A DNA stretch of 64,000 nt. Origin: Amycolatopsis sp. CA-126428 (GTDB taxonomy: Bacteria > Actinomycetota > Actinomycetes > Mycobacteriales > Pseudonocardiaceae). The stretch spans positions 30,479 to 94,478 of the forward strand of contig NZ_PPHF01000032.1 in NCBI RefSeq assembly GCF_002904335.1, in the 5' to 3' direction. How positions within the stretch are numbered: position 1 is the first letter of the stretch; every line of letters starts with the position of its first letter. Of this stretch, positions 1 through 8,655 are shown in pieces. A program made the translations under genes and the position numbers. The notes beneath the pieces are model-generated. The model was not told the origin of the DNA and ran no database searches. It saw only the letters and a program-made list of their open reading frames with translations.

Positions 1-24
1 CGAGCCACGCGGCTTCCGCATCAT
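1..24 (-). CDS. Start of a gene running off the left edge
   Basis: On the minus strand a purine-rich AGAGGAAG lies five bases before two consecutive ATG codons, which open an uninterrupted frame to the window edge (M-M-R-K-P-R-G-S). Only eight codons are visible, so no function can be given. The call rests on the ribosome-binding site and on the position just downstream of the broken epimerase gene, with which it would be co-directional. Confidence 0.35.
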
Positions 25-70
25 GGACTTCCTCTTCTCGTCAAGCCCCGCGCGAGTTCGGAGGCCGGGA

Positions 71-824
71 TCAGCGCAAGGCGGCGGTCAGCGCCGCATC
101 CAGCTGTGGGTGCGTGTAGCGGTAGCCGCCCTCGAGGGCGCGGCGGGGCACCGCGCGCTGGCCCGTGGTGACCATGTCCGCCATCTCGCCGAGCGCCATC
201 CGGAGTGCGAGGCCGGGTGTCGGCAGGACGGCGGGGCGGTGCAGCGCCCGGCCCAGCGCCTTCGAGAACTCCCGCTGGGTGACCGGTTCGGGGGCGGTGC
301 CGTTTCAGCGTGCCGCCCGCGGCGTCGAGAACGACCCCGGTGCGCATCCGCACCACCCGGACACCGAACTCGGCCGCCCTGGCTGCTTCGTCCTCCCATG
401 CGCGGGAAACCCCGGCCAGGAACGTGGCGCCCGGCCCGGTCTCCTCGGTGATCTCCTCGTCGCCGCGCGGACCGTAGTAGGCCACGCCGGAGCTGGAGAC
501 GAGGACCCGCGGCCGGTCCGCTTCGGGGGTGGCCCGCAGGCCTTCGACGAGGTTGCGGGTGCCGGTCACCCGGGAGCGCCGGACGCGGTCCTTGACCTCC
601 TCGGTCAGGCGCCGGCCGAGGGGTTCGCCGGCCAGGTGGACCACGGCGTCCCGGCCGGCGAGCGCGCCGAGCGGGGCGGGTCCGGTGAGCGGGTCCCACT
701 GCCACGTCGAGCGGCCGGTGCTCGCGGAGCGGGAAAGCACGGTCACCTCGTCGCCGCGGTCACGGAGGCGGGCGGCGAGCCTGCCGCCGATGAGACCGGA
801 CACGCCGGTGATGGTGATCTTCAT
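71..824 (-). pseudogene. TIGR01777-type SDR epimerase, internally deleted
   Basis: The N-terminal half is a normal atypical SDR of the TIGR01777/YfcH family: a TGVSGLIGG nucleotide-binding loop at residues 6-14, a VVHLAGEPL motif, and a GVRVVRMRTGVVLDAAGGTLK stretch in the middle. Immediately after that stretch (near base 300) homology jumps in another frame to the family's C-terminal part (APEPVTQREFSKALGRAL) and continues to a stop at 71-73. About 55-60 residues containing the substrate-side segment are missing and the frame is shifted, so the product cannot be a normal ~300-residue enzyme. It could instead be an assembly error. The family is known; the deletion is read from the sequence. 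Confidence 0.7.
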
Positions 825-886
825 GGTGCCGGACTCCTTGCAGAAGAAGGGAAAAGGGCGTTCCTTCCGCGACCGCGGGAAGCCGC

Positions 887-1951
887 TTACGGCACCAGCA
901 CGATCTTCCCGAGCGCGGTTCGCGCGGAGGATTCGGAGAGTTCCACGGCCGCCGCCACCTCGGTCAGCGGGTAGCGGGCGGCGATCTTCGCCGTGAGCAC
1001 CCCCTCGCGCAGAAGCCCGAAGACGTGGGTGAGGTCGGTGCGGATCCGCGTGCGGAACGCCTCGCGCTTGGCCGAACCCGGCTTGCCCGCGCCCGACCAG
1101 ACGTCGAAGAAGCTCGCGTGCTTGCCGGTGGGCAGGTGGTTCCAGAACGCCAGCTTCGTCAGCACGTTCAGGAAGCTCAGCACCACCGGAGTCCGGTCGT
1201 CGAGCTTGCTCGCGATGCTGTAGCAGACCAACGATCCGGTCTTGTTGAGCAAGCGGTAGGAGCGGGAGATGCTCGCCCCGCCGAGGTGGTCGAACACGGC
1301 GTCCACCCCGCCGGGGGCGAGTGCGCGGACCCGGGCGGAGACGTCGGGGTCCCGGTAGTCGACCGGCTCGACGCCCAGTGCGCGCAGCGCCTCGTGGTGC
1401 CGCGGGCTCGCCGTGCCGATCACCCGGGCACCCGCGTGGCGGGCGAGCTGGGCCAGCAGGGTCCCGACCCCGCCGGCGACGCCCAGCACGAGCACGGTCT
1501 GCCCGGCGCGCACCTTCGCGACGTGGTGGAGCATCTCGTAGGCCGTCAGCCCGTTGACCGTCAGCGTCTCCGCTTCCTCCGCGCTCACGCCTTCGGGCAC
1601 CTCGACCAGATCGGCGGCCGGCAGCAGAACGGCCGTGGCCCAGGCGCCGGTCTTGGTCAGTGCGGCGAACCGCCGGCCGATCAGCGCGCGGTCCACGTCC
1701 GGGCCGACCGACTCGACGATCCCGACGAGGTCGTAGCCGGGCACGAACGGGAACGCGGGCTGGCCGTAGTAGCGGCCCCGGCGCATCGCGCTCTCGGCGA
1801 AGGACACGGCGGTCGCTTCGACGCGCACCAGGGCCTGGCCGGCCGCCGGCGCCGGCAACGAGCGCCGGACCAGCCGCAGCCCGGACGGTTCGACCTTGCC
1901 CGGCAGCACCACTTCGGTCGCGGTCACGGTGGGGATGCTCGTCTCGGCCAT
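887..1951 (-). CDS. Zinc-free MDR quinone-oxidoreductase-like enzyme
   Basis: A 354-residue medium-chain dehydrogenase/reductase. It has the GroES-like N-terminal fold with FPFVPGYDLVG at residues 67-77 and a Rossmann loop GVAGGVGT at 157-164. The Cys/His ligands of zinc alcohol dehydrogenases are not apparent, so it belongs with NADPH quinone/enone reductases such as QOR or zeta-crystallin-like enzymes. It is transcribed away from the tandem TetR genes that begin 109 bases upstream, the usual arrangement for a repressor controlling a divergent reductase. The substrate cannot be told from the sequence. Confidence 0.85.
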   Translation of the reverse strand: MAETSIPTVTATEVVLPGKVEPSGLRLVRRSLPAPAAGQALVRVEATAVSFAESAMRRGRYYGQPAFPFVPGYDLVGIVESVGPDVDRALIGRRFAALTKTGAWATAVLLPAADLVEVPEGVSAEEAETLTVNGLTAYEMLHHVAKVRAGQTVLVLGVAGGVGTLLAQLARHAGARVIGTASPRHHEALRALGVEPVDYRDPDVSARVRALAPGGVDAVFDHLGGASISRSYRLLNKTGSLVCYSIASKLDDRTPVVLSFLNVLTKLAFWNHLPTGKHASFFDVWSGAGKPGSAKREAFRTRIRTDLTHVFGLLREGVLTAKIAARYPLTEVAAAVELSESSARTALGKIVLVP

Positions 1952-2059
1952 GGCCGGCTCCTCGAATTAGTGCGACTCCTCGTCGCTTCGTTAATGATCG
2001 TAACTATGCACCGATGTGTCATACTGCGTCAACCCATAGCGCGAAGCGAGGTGTCCACG

Positions 2060-2752
2060 ATGGCCGGACCGGAGCCGACCCGGCGCGAGCGGTACCGGCG
2101 CCGGACCGTGGCCGAGATCAAGGCCGCCGCGATGGCTCAGCTGTGCGAGGGCGGCGCGGAGACGGTGTCGCTCACCGCGATCGCGCGGAGCATGGCGATG
2201 TCCGCACCGGCGCTGTACCGCTACTTCGCCTGCCGCGACGAACTGCTGGCCGACCTGGCCGTCGATGTCCACCTCGCGCTCGCCGACGCCCTCGAAGCCC
2301 ACGCCCTCGAAGCCGCCGCCCGGGGAGCCTCCGCCGCCGCCCGGGTCGCCGCGGTCGCCCACGCCTACCGCGACTGGGCACTGGCCCGGCCGCACGCCTA
2401 CCACCTGGCGCACGAAACCGCCTACGGCTCCGCCCGAGAGCACGCCGCCGACCGCATCGCGGCCGCCGCGCAGCGGTGCATGACCGTGTTCCTGAGCGTC
2501 GTGGCCGAAGCCGGCGAGCCACCCCCGGCCGCGGTGCGGCACTTCGGGCTGATCTGGTGGAGCAGGCTGCACGGCCTGATCAGCCTCGAGCTGGGCGGGC
2601 ACCTGGCCGCCACCGGCGTCGACACCGCGCTGCTCTACCGGACCGAAATCGACGCGATGCTGAACGCACTGGGCCGCCGCCACACCGTGACGACCCGTAG
2701 CGGAGCGACCTTCCCGTCGACACCGCTACGGTCCATTACGATGCGACGATGA
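2060..2752 (+). CDS. TetR-family regulator (first of a tandem pair)
   Basis: A 230-residue TetR/AcrR regulator. The N-terminal helix-turn-helix spans about residues 37-61 (AIARSMAMSAPALYRYF); the C-terminal half, with AYRDWALARPHAY, is the ligand-binding region typical of the TetR_C WHG-type group. The ATG at 2060 is preceded by GAGG at about eight bases; a GTG nine bases upstream is an alternative. Its stop overlaps the start of the next gene (ATGA), so the two are translationally coupled. It probably represses the divergent oxidoreductase and itself through the AT-rich intergenic region. Confidence 0.88.
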   Translation: MAGPEPTRRERYRRRTVAEIKAAAMAQLCEGGAETVSLTAIARSMAMSAPALYRYFACRDELLADLAVDVHLALADALEAHALEAAARGASAAARVAAVAHAYRDWALARPHAYHLAHETAYGSAREHAADRIAAAAQRCMTVFLSVVAEAGEPPPAAVRHFGLIWWSRLHGLISLELGGHLAATGVDTALLYRTEIDAMLNALGRRHTVTTRSGATFPSTPLRSITMRR

Positions 2753-3450
2753 CCAACGAGCCGCCCGCGATGAACCGACGCGAACGGCTGCGCGCCCAGA
2801 CGTTCCGGGAAATCGAGGACACGTCGTTCGCGATCATCGACGCCGACGGCGTGCACGCGCTGACGATCGCGGCTCTCGCCCGCAGCATGGCGATGTCCGC
2901 ACCCGCGGTCTACCGCTACTTCGCGTCCCGGGACGCGCTCATCGCCCACCTGGTCACGTCGTCCTACCAGCAGCTCGTCACGGCGATGCGGGAAGCGGTC
3001 GAGGGCAGCCGGCGGGCGCCGCGCGCGCGGGTCCGGCTCCTGGTCGCCGCCTACCGCGACTGGGCCCTGCGCCACCGCCGCCGCTACGGGATGCTCTTCG
3101 CCGAACGCGCCGGCGACGCCCCCGGCGAGCCGGCCGCATCGACCCCGCTGGACCAGGCGATGGCCCTGCTCATCGACCTGCTGGCCGCCATCCAGGACAC
3201 GGCCCCGGCCGGCGGCAAGACCGGCGACCGCGCCCTCGACGAGCAACTGCGGCACTGGGCCCGAGCCCAGGAGCGGCCGGACGCCACGCCCCGCGCGGCC
3301 ACCGCCGCCATCCGGATCTGGACCCGCATCCACGGCATCGTCAGCCTCGAGCTCACCGGGATCTTCGACAACCGCACCATCGAGGTCCAGCGGCTGATCG
3401 ACCTGGAGATCGACGACGCCATCACGTCCCTGACGACCACCGCCGCCTGA
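2749..3450 (+). CDS. TetR-family regulator (second of a tandem pair)
   Basis: A 233-residue TetR regulator starting inside the stop of the preceding gene. Its recognition-helix region (ARSMAMSAPAVYRYFASRD) is nearly identical to that of the upstream regulator, and it shares the AYRDWAL motif and the IHGIVSLEL/LHGLISLEL segment near the C-terminus, so the pair arose by tandem duplication. The ligand pockets differ much more than the DNA-binding helices. That suggests they read the same or similar operators but respond to different molecules, or act as a heterodimer; this last point is inference. Confidence 0.88.
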   Translation: MTNEPPAMNRRERLRAQTFREIEDTSFAIIDADGVHALTIAALARSMAMSAPAVYRYFASRDALIAHLVTSSYQQLVTAMREAVEGSRRAPRARVRLLVAAYRDWALRHRRRYGMLFAERAGDAPGEPAASTPLDQAMALLIDLLAAIQDTAPAGGKTGDRALDEQLRHWARAQERPDATPRAATAAIRIWTRIHGIVSLELTGIFDNRTIEVQRLIDLEIDDAITSLTTTAA

Positions 3451-3453
3451 TCT

Positions 3454-6400
3454 TCAGGAGCTCGGCGCCGAGCGGGCCAGCGCGACCTCGACGAGGCGGT
3501 GCGGCCGCAGCGTGACAGGGCCGAGCAGACCGGAGGCGAGCGCCTGCCCGCGCGCGTTGGCGCCGGTGTTGGTGACGCGGACCCGCACCCGGTTGCGGCC
3601 GGGCCGCACCACCGCCGTCACGTCGACGCGGTACGGCGGCCAGAGCCGGGACCCGGCGCTCCGCCCGTTGACTTCGATCTCGGCCACTTCGCGGACCTCC
3701 CCGAGGTCGAGGCGCCACGACCGGCCGGACAGAACCGCGGCGTCGAGGAGGAATTCCCTTTCGTACCAGGCAGATCCGGAATACGCCGGGTCCAGGTCCG
3801 TCCAGGAACCGAGCGCGCGCGTGACCACCGGCGCCCCCTCCCGATCGAAGTGGAACGCCCAGTCGCCACCGAGGGGCACCGGCGCGAGCGGGTCGGGAAC
3901 CGCCGCCGTGCCGGTGTAGGAACGCCCGCCGTCGACCGCGGTGACCGTGACCTCGCCCGGCCCGGTCACCCGCACCGTGGCGGTCGCGGCGCGGGCGTCG
4001 ATGCGCACGCCTTCGACCGGCGCCGACGCGGACACGGCGTGCGCGGGTTCCCGCCCCGCGCGGAACACCACCAGCAGCGTCGCTTTCGGCTCGAGCCGCA
4101 GCTCCACCGCGGTACTCCCGGGCCGCACCCGCCGCCACACGCCCACCGGCGTCACGGTTCCGGTGTCGGGGTCCCACACCTCGGGCACCCCGGCCGCCGG
4201 GAACGTCGCGGTCAGCGCCACGACGTCCGCGCGCTCGTTGAGCACGACGAACGTGGCCCGGCCCTCGCCTTCGAGACGCAGAACGCGGACGTCGTCGTGC
4301 CGTGGCTCCAGCACCGCCGCCGCACCGCCCGCCCCGGCGGCGGCGACCGCGGCCGCCACCGGATCGGCCGCCCGGACCACCGAGCGGACGGCGAACAGCT
4401 CGGCCAGCGCGCCGCGCAGGCCGGCGTCGTCTCCCCCGGCCTCGCGGCCCGGCTCGCCGACGACGACCACCGTGCCCCCGCCGCGGGCGAACCGGATCAG
4501 CGTCCGCACCGCCCCGAGCGCGAGGACCGGCGTCCGCGGCACCACCACGATCCCGTACGCCTGCTGCCCCACGACCAGCCGCGACCCGGCCGGCCGGGCG
4601 TGCGTCACCAAGGCGGGGTCCGCGTCGAGCGCGCCTTCGTCGAGGAAGTCGAAATCGACCTGGACGTCCTCCAGCGCGTGCGCCGCGGTGAGGAACGCGG
4701 TGTCCAGCTCGGCCATCGCCGGGGTGTCCTGGGTGGACTCGGCCGCGCGTTGCGGCTGGAGCAGCGCGGTGCGGGCCCTGGCCGGCAGCCGGCACGCTTC
4801 CATCAGCCGGCCGATCCAGTCGTTCAGCGGCGCCGACACCGCCCACCACGGGTTGACCGGCTGGAACGGCGGCGGGTACACGATCTGGTTCTCGTCGCTG
4901 AACCTCGCGTGCAGCAGCGTGTGGTTCACCCCGCGCACGGCGAACGCGCCGATCACCTCGCGGACCAAGGCGGGCGTGACCGGCCAGCCGGTGCCGCCCA
5001 TCGCCTCCAGGTAGACCCGCTCCAGCCCGAGCTGGTGGGCGGTGCTGGCCGGCCACCGCGACAGCGTGCGGTGGTAGCCGCGCCGGTAGTGGTCGAAGAT
5101 CAGGTCGGTGCCCGGCACCTGCGCCCACTGGTTGGTGGTGTTCAGGTTGCCGGAGCTGCGCAGCTGCTCCCCCGGCCCGTATTCGTCCCACAGCGGGTTG
5201 GAGATCAGCCGCAGGCCGTGCGCGGCCATCCACTGCCCCTGGGTCCGGTAGTACGCGGCGGCGAACCGGTCGCTGACCGCGCGCCAGAAGATCCCGCGCA
5301 GCCGCAGGCCGTCCGGGCCGAGGTCGTCGTGCACCGCGGTCAACGCGATCCCCGGTGCCACCCCGGCCCGGCGCAGTTCCGCGTCCAATGTGGACGACCA
5401 GGGCACGGTGTCGAACGGCCCGTCGGCCGAAGCGAGGTAGGGCTCGTCGTCGGCGAAGCCGCGCAGGACCGAGCCCGCCGCCCACGGGAACCGCCGCAGG
5501 TACTCCCCCGGCACGGCGTCGACGAACAGCCGCACCGCCTCGTCGTCGAGCAGGTCGAGGTAGGCGCGCCCGGTGCCGGTGGGGGTGCTCAGCGGGCGGA
5601 CGGTGAACAGGTCCAGCCGCCAGTTCCCGGCGGGCGGTGTCCACGTGCCGCCCGCGCGGGCCTGCTCGGTGAGGTCCACCAGCGAGCCCGGATCGGCCGA
5701 GGACTCCGGCCGGGCGGCCGCGGCGACCAGCGGGACACCGGTCGCGGGCAGGTCGAAGGCGTCGAGCGCGGCCACGTCGTCGAACGTCTCCGCATACAGC
5801 ACGCGGCCGTCCGGATCGCGCACGCTCAGGCTGTCCCACGACGATCGCTGGCTCGCCACCGCGCGCACGCCGACGCGGCCGGCGCCGTATCGCAGTTCGG
5901 CCGGGGCCTGCGCGGCACCGTCCAGCGACACCGTCAGCGTCGTCCCGCGGACCCCCACCACCAGCTCGTGGTCGGCCGCCGGGTCGAACCCGGCGACCGG
6001 GGAACCGCTGCGGACCAGGCCGAACGCGCCGCCGGTCTGCTGCCAGACGTCGACGGCACCGTCGGCGCGCAGGTCGGCGAGGACGCCGTTGCCCTCGTCG
6101 GCGCTGCGCACCATGAGCCCGGCCGTGGCGCTTTCGACCCGGACCTTCGCCACGACGTCGTAGTCCTGCCACTGCGCGCCCTCGCGCAGCAGCGTCACGC
6201 CGTCGCGGGCGCCGGCGTCGACCAGCAGCCGCCCGCCGGAGACCGAGAGCCCGCGGCTGACCAGCGGCACCGGCACCCCGCCCGCGACGGTCAGCACCTG
6301 GTGCCCCACGCCCTTGAGCCGCAGGTCCGGCCGCGGCCGGTAGACCCGGTCGCCGACCTGCCCGCCGTCGACGACGAGCCCGCCGGCGCGGCCGCTCGGG

Positions 6401-6837
6401 AAGTAGTCGTCGTTGAACAGCCACAGGTGCATCCCGTGCCGCTGGGCCTCGCGCAGGGTGAACTCGATGAGCGCGAACCAGTCCTCCGTGAAGAACGCCG
6501 GCCGCAGCGCCGCCGTGTCGAACGGGAACACCAGCACCTCGTGGACGCCCTTGTCCCGCAGGTCCGCCAGCCCGGCGGTCACGAGGGTGGTGGTGACGGC
6601 GCCGTTCCAGAACCACAGCACGGTGGGCCGCGAATCCGGGCGCGGGTTCGCGAACCGCCGCGCCGGATCGGCGGTGCCGGACGCGGCGGTGCCGGACGCG
6701 GCGGTGCCGGCGTAGGCGATCGGCCACCCACCGGCCGTCCCGGCGACGACCGCCGCGGCGGCGAGCGCGAGCACGCGCCGCCGGGACAGTGCGCACTCAC
6801 CGCCGATGGGATGGAGCATCGGATCGTTCTCGGCCAT
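3454..6837 (-). CDS. Secreted GH106-like glycoside hydrolase
   Basis: A 1127-residue exported protein. Residues 1-43 form a Tat signal (SRRRVLAL, cleavage after AYA). Residues about 45-130 match the start of GH106-type (alpha-L-rhamnosidase-like) enzymes: FANPRPDSRPTVLWFWNG, a (beta/alpha) barrel start, and WLFNDDYFPSGRAGG. An inserted jelly-roll of the laminin-G/DUF1080 kind lies at roughly 190-345, and the last ~137 residues form a galactose-binding-like beta-sandwich (GGDWAFHF to NGRSAGSRLWPPY). It probably cleaves rhamnosyl or related linkages in plant or microbial polysaccharide outside the cell. The ATG at 6837 has a GGGGAGAGG ribosome-binding site, and a LacI-type operator sits 20 bases upstream. 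Exact specificity is unknown. Confidence 0.75.
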   Translation of the reverse strand: MAENDPMLHPIGGECALSRRRVLALAAAAVVAGTAGGWPIAYAGTAASGTAASGTADPARRFANPRPDSRPTVLWFWNGAVTTTLVTAGLADLRDKGVHEVLVFPFDTAALRPAFFTEDWFALIEFTLREAQRHGMHLWLFNDDYFPSGRAGGLVVDGGQVGDRVYRPRPDLRLKGVGHQVLTVAGGVPVPLVSRGLSVSGGRLLVDAGARDGVTLLREGAQWQDYDVVAKVRVESATAGLMVRSADEGNGVLADLRADGAVDVWQQTGGAFGLVRSGSPVAGFDPAADHELVVGVRGTTLTVSLDGAAQAPAELRYGAGRVGVRAVASQRSSWDSLSVRDPDGRVLYAETFDDVAALDAFDLPATGVPLVAAAARPESSADPGSLVDLTEQARAGGTWTPPAGNWRLDLFTVRPLSTPTGTGRAYLDLLDDEAVRLFVDAVPGEYLRRFPWAAGSVLRGFADDEPYLASADGPFDTVPWSSTLDAELRRAGVAPGIALTAVHDDLGPDGLRLRGIFWRAVSDRFAAAYYRTQGQWMAAHGLRLISNPLWDEYGPGEQLRSSGNLNTTNQWAQVPGTDLIFDHYRRGYHRTLSRWPASTAHQLGLERVYLEAMGGTGWPVTPALVREVIGAFAVRGVNHTLLHARFSDENQIVYPPPFQPVNPWWAVSAPLNDWIGRLMEACRLPARARTALLQPQRAAESTQDTPAMAELDTAFLTAAHALEDVQVDFDFLDEGALDADPALVTHARPAGSRLVVGQQAYGIVVVPRTPVLALGAVRTLIRFARGGGTVVVVGEPGREAGGDDAGLRGALAELFAVRSVVRAADPVAAAVAAAGAGGAAAVLEPRHDDVRVLRLEGEGRATFVVLNERADVVALTATFPAAGVPEVWDPDTGTVTPVGVWRRVRPGSTAVELRLEPKATLLVVFRAGREPAHAVSASAPVEGVRIDARAATATVRVTGPGEVTVTAVDGGRSYTGTAAVPDPLAPVPLGGDWAFHFDREGAPVVTRALGSWTDLDPAYSGSAWYEREFLLDAAVLSGRSWRLDLGEVREVAEIEVNGRSAGSRLWPPYRVDVTAVVRPGRNRVRVRVTNTGANARGQALASGLLGPVTLRPHRLVEVALARSAPSS
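6671..6709 (-). repeat. 15-bp tandem repeat after the signal peptide
   Basis: The 15-base unit gcggtgccggacgcg occurs twice and then partially (nine bases), encoding GTAAS-GTAAS-GTA just after the signal-peptide cleavage site of the GH106-like protein. It is in frame, so copy-number change would only alter the length of the flexible linker. Confidence 0.8.
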
Positions 6838-6857
6838 GGCGACCTCTCCCCAAGCGA

Positions 6858-6873
6858 CTTGAAACGATTCAAG
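6858..6873. promoter_or_regulatory. LacI-family-type palindromic operator
   Basis: CTTGAA-ACGA-TTCAAG is a 16-base inverted repeat with six-base perfect arms, ending 20 bases before the start of the GH106-like gene. The core TTGAAACGATTCAA fits the general LacI/CcpA-type operator pattern (TGAAACG/CGTTTCA). Sugar-responsive LacI regulators commonly control actinomycete glycosidases. No LacI gene lies in this window, so the regulator must act in trans. Confidence 0.65.
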
Positions 6874-6943
6874 ACAGCCGGGAAGTTACGTGACGCGGGT
6901 CACGCCGGTCAAGGAATGGCCGCAAACCTGTCCGGTGCGGCTC

Positions 6944-7885
6944 CTATCCCCGGTTCGCGGGGAAGTAGTGGCCGTTGTCCAGACCGTCGAGCAGGCCGGG
7001 CCGCGCGGGTTCCCAGCCGAGGGTCTCGCGGGTGATGAGGTTCGACGCCGGATAGCCCTGCGTGACGATGTTCGCGAGGAAGCCGAAGTGGCCCGGCACC
7101 ATCAGGACGTCGACCGGGATGCTTACGACGGGCAGGCCGAGCCGGCTGCCGATGGCCTCGGCGATGGCGCGGAACGGGATGGCGCCGTCCGCCACCGCGT
7201 GCCAGTAGCTGCCGGCCGGGCCCTTTTCCCAAGCCAAGCGGAACACGGAAGCGGCATCGCGGGCGTGCACGGCGTTCCACTGGTTGGCACCGTCTCCGGG
7301 GTAGCCGGCGACGCCTTTCTCCTTCGCCAGCGCGATCAGCCGCTGGAGGAAGCCGGCTCGGTCGGTCGTGCTGTGCGCGATGTTGGCGATGCGCACGATC
7401 GACGACCGCACCCCGCGCTCGGCCAGGCCGATGACGGTGGTCTCCACGACGTTGCGAGCCCGCAGGGTGCCCGCGTGCTCCTCGCCGCCGGGCAGGGCCG
7501 GGTCCTGCTCGGTGGCCGGCCGGCCCAGGTTCCCCGGCGAGCCGATGCTCCCGGCCGCGACCAGCGGCTTGCCGGTTCCCGCGAGTGCTTCGCCGTAGGC
7601 GAGCATGATCGGGACTTCGGCGGCGGCCACGGCGGCGACTCCGCCGGTGGGGAGCAGGTCCTGCCGGTGCGCGACGTGGATGACGCCGTCGGAGTCCGCG
7701 GCGGCTTCCTTGAGCCCGTCGAGGTCCTCGAGGTCGCCGCGGCGCACCGTCGCGCCGAGCGCGGACAACGTGGCCGCGGCCGGGTCCGAGCGGGCCAGGG
7801 CGGTGACCTCGTGCCCGGCGGCGACGAGCTCGGGAACGATGTGGGAACCGATGTGGCCGGTCCCGCCGGTGACGAAAACTCGCAC
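6944..7885 (-). CDS. Atypical SDR / NAD-dependent epimerase-like
   Basis: A 313-residue extended SDR with the N-terminal nucleotide loop TGGTGHIG (residues 6-13) and an IVRIANIAHS segment followed by HARDAASVFRLA, as in NAD(P)-dependent epimerase/dehydratase proteins. It starts at GTG 7885 with GCAGGA upstream, 12 bases after the end of the reductase gene, so the two form an operon that is divergent from the LysR regulator. A canonical YxxxK is not obvious, as is common in this atypical subgroup. Function is probably an NADPH-dependent oxidoreductase of a small aldehyde or ketone; the substrate is unknown. Confidence 0.8.
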   Translation of the reverse strand: MRVFVTGGTGHIGSHIVPELVAAGHEVTALARSDPAAATLSALGATVRRGDLEDLDGLKEAAADSDGVIHVAHRQDLLPTGGVAAVAAAEVPIMLAYGEALAGTGKPLVAAGSIGSPGNLGRPATEQDPALPGGEEHAGTLRARNVVETTVIGLAERGVRSSIVRIANIAHSTTDRAGFLQRLIALAKEKGVAGYPGDGANQWNAVHARDAASVFRLAWEKGPAGSYWHAVADGAIPFRAIAEAIGSRLGLPVVSIPVDVLMVPGHFGFLANIVTQGYPASNLITRETLGWEPARPGLLDGLDNGHYFPANRG

Positions 7886-7897
7886 GATGTGTCCTGC

Positions 7898-8518
7898 TCA
7901 GTCTTTGCCGGTGACGCCGAGGCTGATGTCGAACCCCGCGCCGTGGTTGGCCAGGCCCATCAGCAGTGGACCGATCGCCTCCAGCCATCGCGCCGCCGCG
8001 AGATCGCCGGCGTCCAGCGGACGCAGCCCGAGGCTCTCGATGAAGGCCGACACCCGGGTCTTGGCGTCCACGTCGTCGCCGGCGATGAGCACGTCCAGCC
8101 GGCCGCCCCGGGCGAGAACGTGGCCGAAGACGGTGTTGAACGCCTTCACGACGTGCGCGCTCGCCGGGAGGGCCTTGGCGATCTCCTGCGCCCCGGAGGT
8201 GCCGGCGGGGGTGACGACCCCGGTGGCGTCGGCGTTGAAGGTGTTGGAGATGTCGATGACGATCTTGCCGGCCAGTGCGTCGCCGAACCGGGCCAAGACC
8301 GGCGTGGCACTGGCGTAAGGCACCGCGGAGACCACGATGTCACCGGCCGGGGTGGCGCCGAAGGCTCCGGCCGTCGCGCTGCCGCCGAGCTCGGCGGCCA
8401 GGTCCTCGGCCTTGGCCGCGTCGCGGCCGATGACCTCGACGGTGTGGCCGGCCTCGACCGCGCGGGTGGCGATGGCGCGGGCCATGCCCCCGACGCCGAC
8501 GATGCTGATGGTGCTCAT
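7898..8518 (-). CDS. NADPH-dependent F420 reductase-like / NAD-binding protein
   Basis: A 206-residue Rossmann protein of the COG2085 (F420-dependent NADP reductase-like) group: VGVGGMARAIATRA at residues 6-19, VIGRDAAKAEDLA for the adenosine phosphate, and VKAFNTVFGHVLA and DVLIAGDD further on. Actinomycetes use F420 widely, but many members of this family do other reductions. The ATG at 8518 matches the conserved N-terminus; it opens the two-gene operon transcribed away from the LysR gene, which probably controls it. Confidence 0.82.
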   Translation of the reverse strand: MSTISIVGVGGMARAIATRAVEAGHTVEVIGRDAAKAEDLAAELGGSATAGAFGATPAGDIVVSAVPYASATPVLARFGDALAGKIVIDISNTFNADATGVVTPAGTSGAQEIAKALPASAHVVKAFNTVFGHVLARGGRLDVLIAGDDVDAKTRVSAFIESLGLRPLDAGDLAAARWLEAIGPLLMGLANHGAGFDISLGVTGKD

Positions 8519-8612
8519 GGTGTGCCGCTTTCTGGAGTCGGAAGTGGTTGCGGGCGCCCGACATCCATGGTTGCCGCCGGTCGGAGTCGATGTCCAAGAC
8601 CTCTTCCGGCCG

Positions 8613-8637
8613 CGGCGATACCCTGGTGGCATCGCCG
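8613..8637. promoter_or_regulatory. LysR T-N11-A box
   Basis: CGGCGAT (8613-8619), eleven bases, then ATCGCCG (8631-8637): perfect seven-base arms whose inner ends are T-N11-A, the signature of LysR recognition sites. It lies 18 bases before the LysR start and in the 137-base space shared with the divergent reductase operon, so it can serve both autorepression and activation of that operon. Confidence 0.8.
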
Positions 8638-8655
8638 GACTTCGGGAGCCCGTGG

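Noticed and set aside
1972..1986. GCGAC-TCCTC-GTCGC inverted repeat between the oxidoreductase and TetR genes
   Set aside because: Five-base GC-rich arms are expected by chance at this base composition; not strong enough to call the operator.
3422..6796. Long open frames on both strands over the GH106-like gene
   Set aside because: Arg/Gly/Pro-rich translations without domains; the 1127-residue frame has a Tat signal, domains and a ribosome-binding site.
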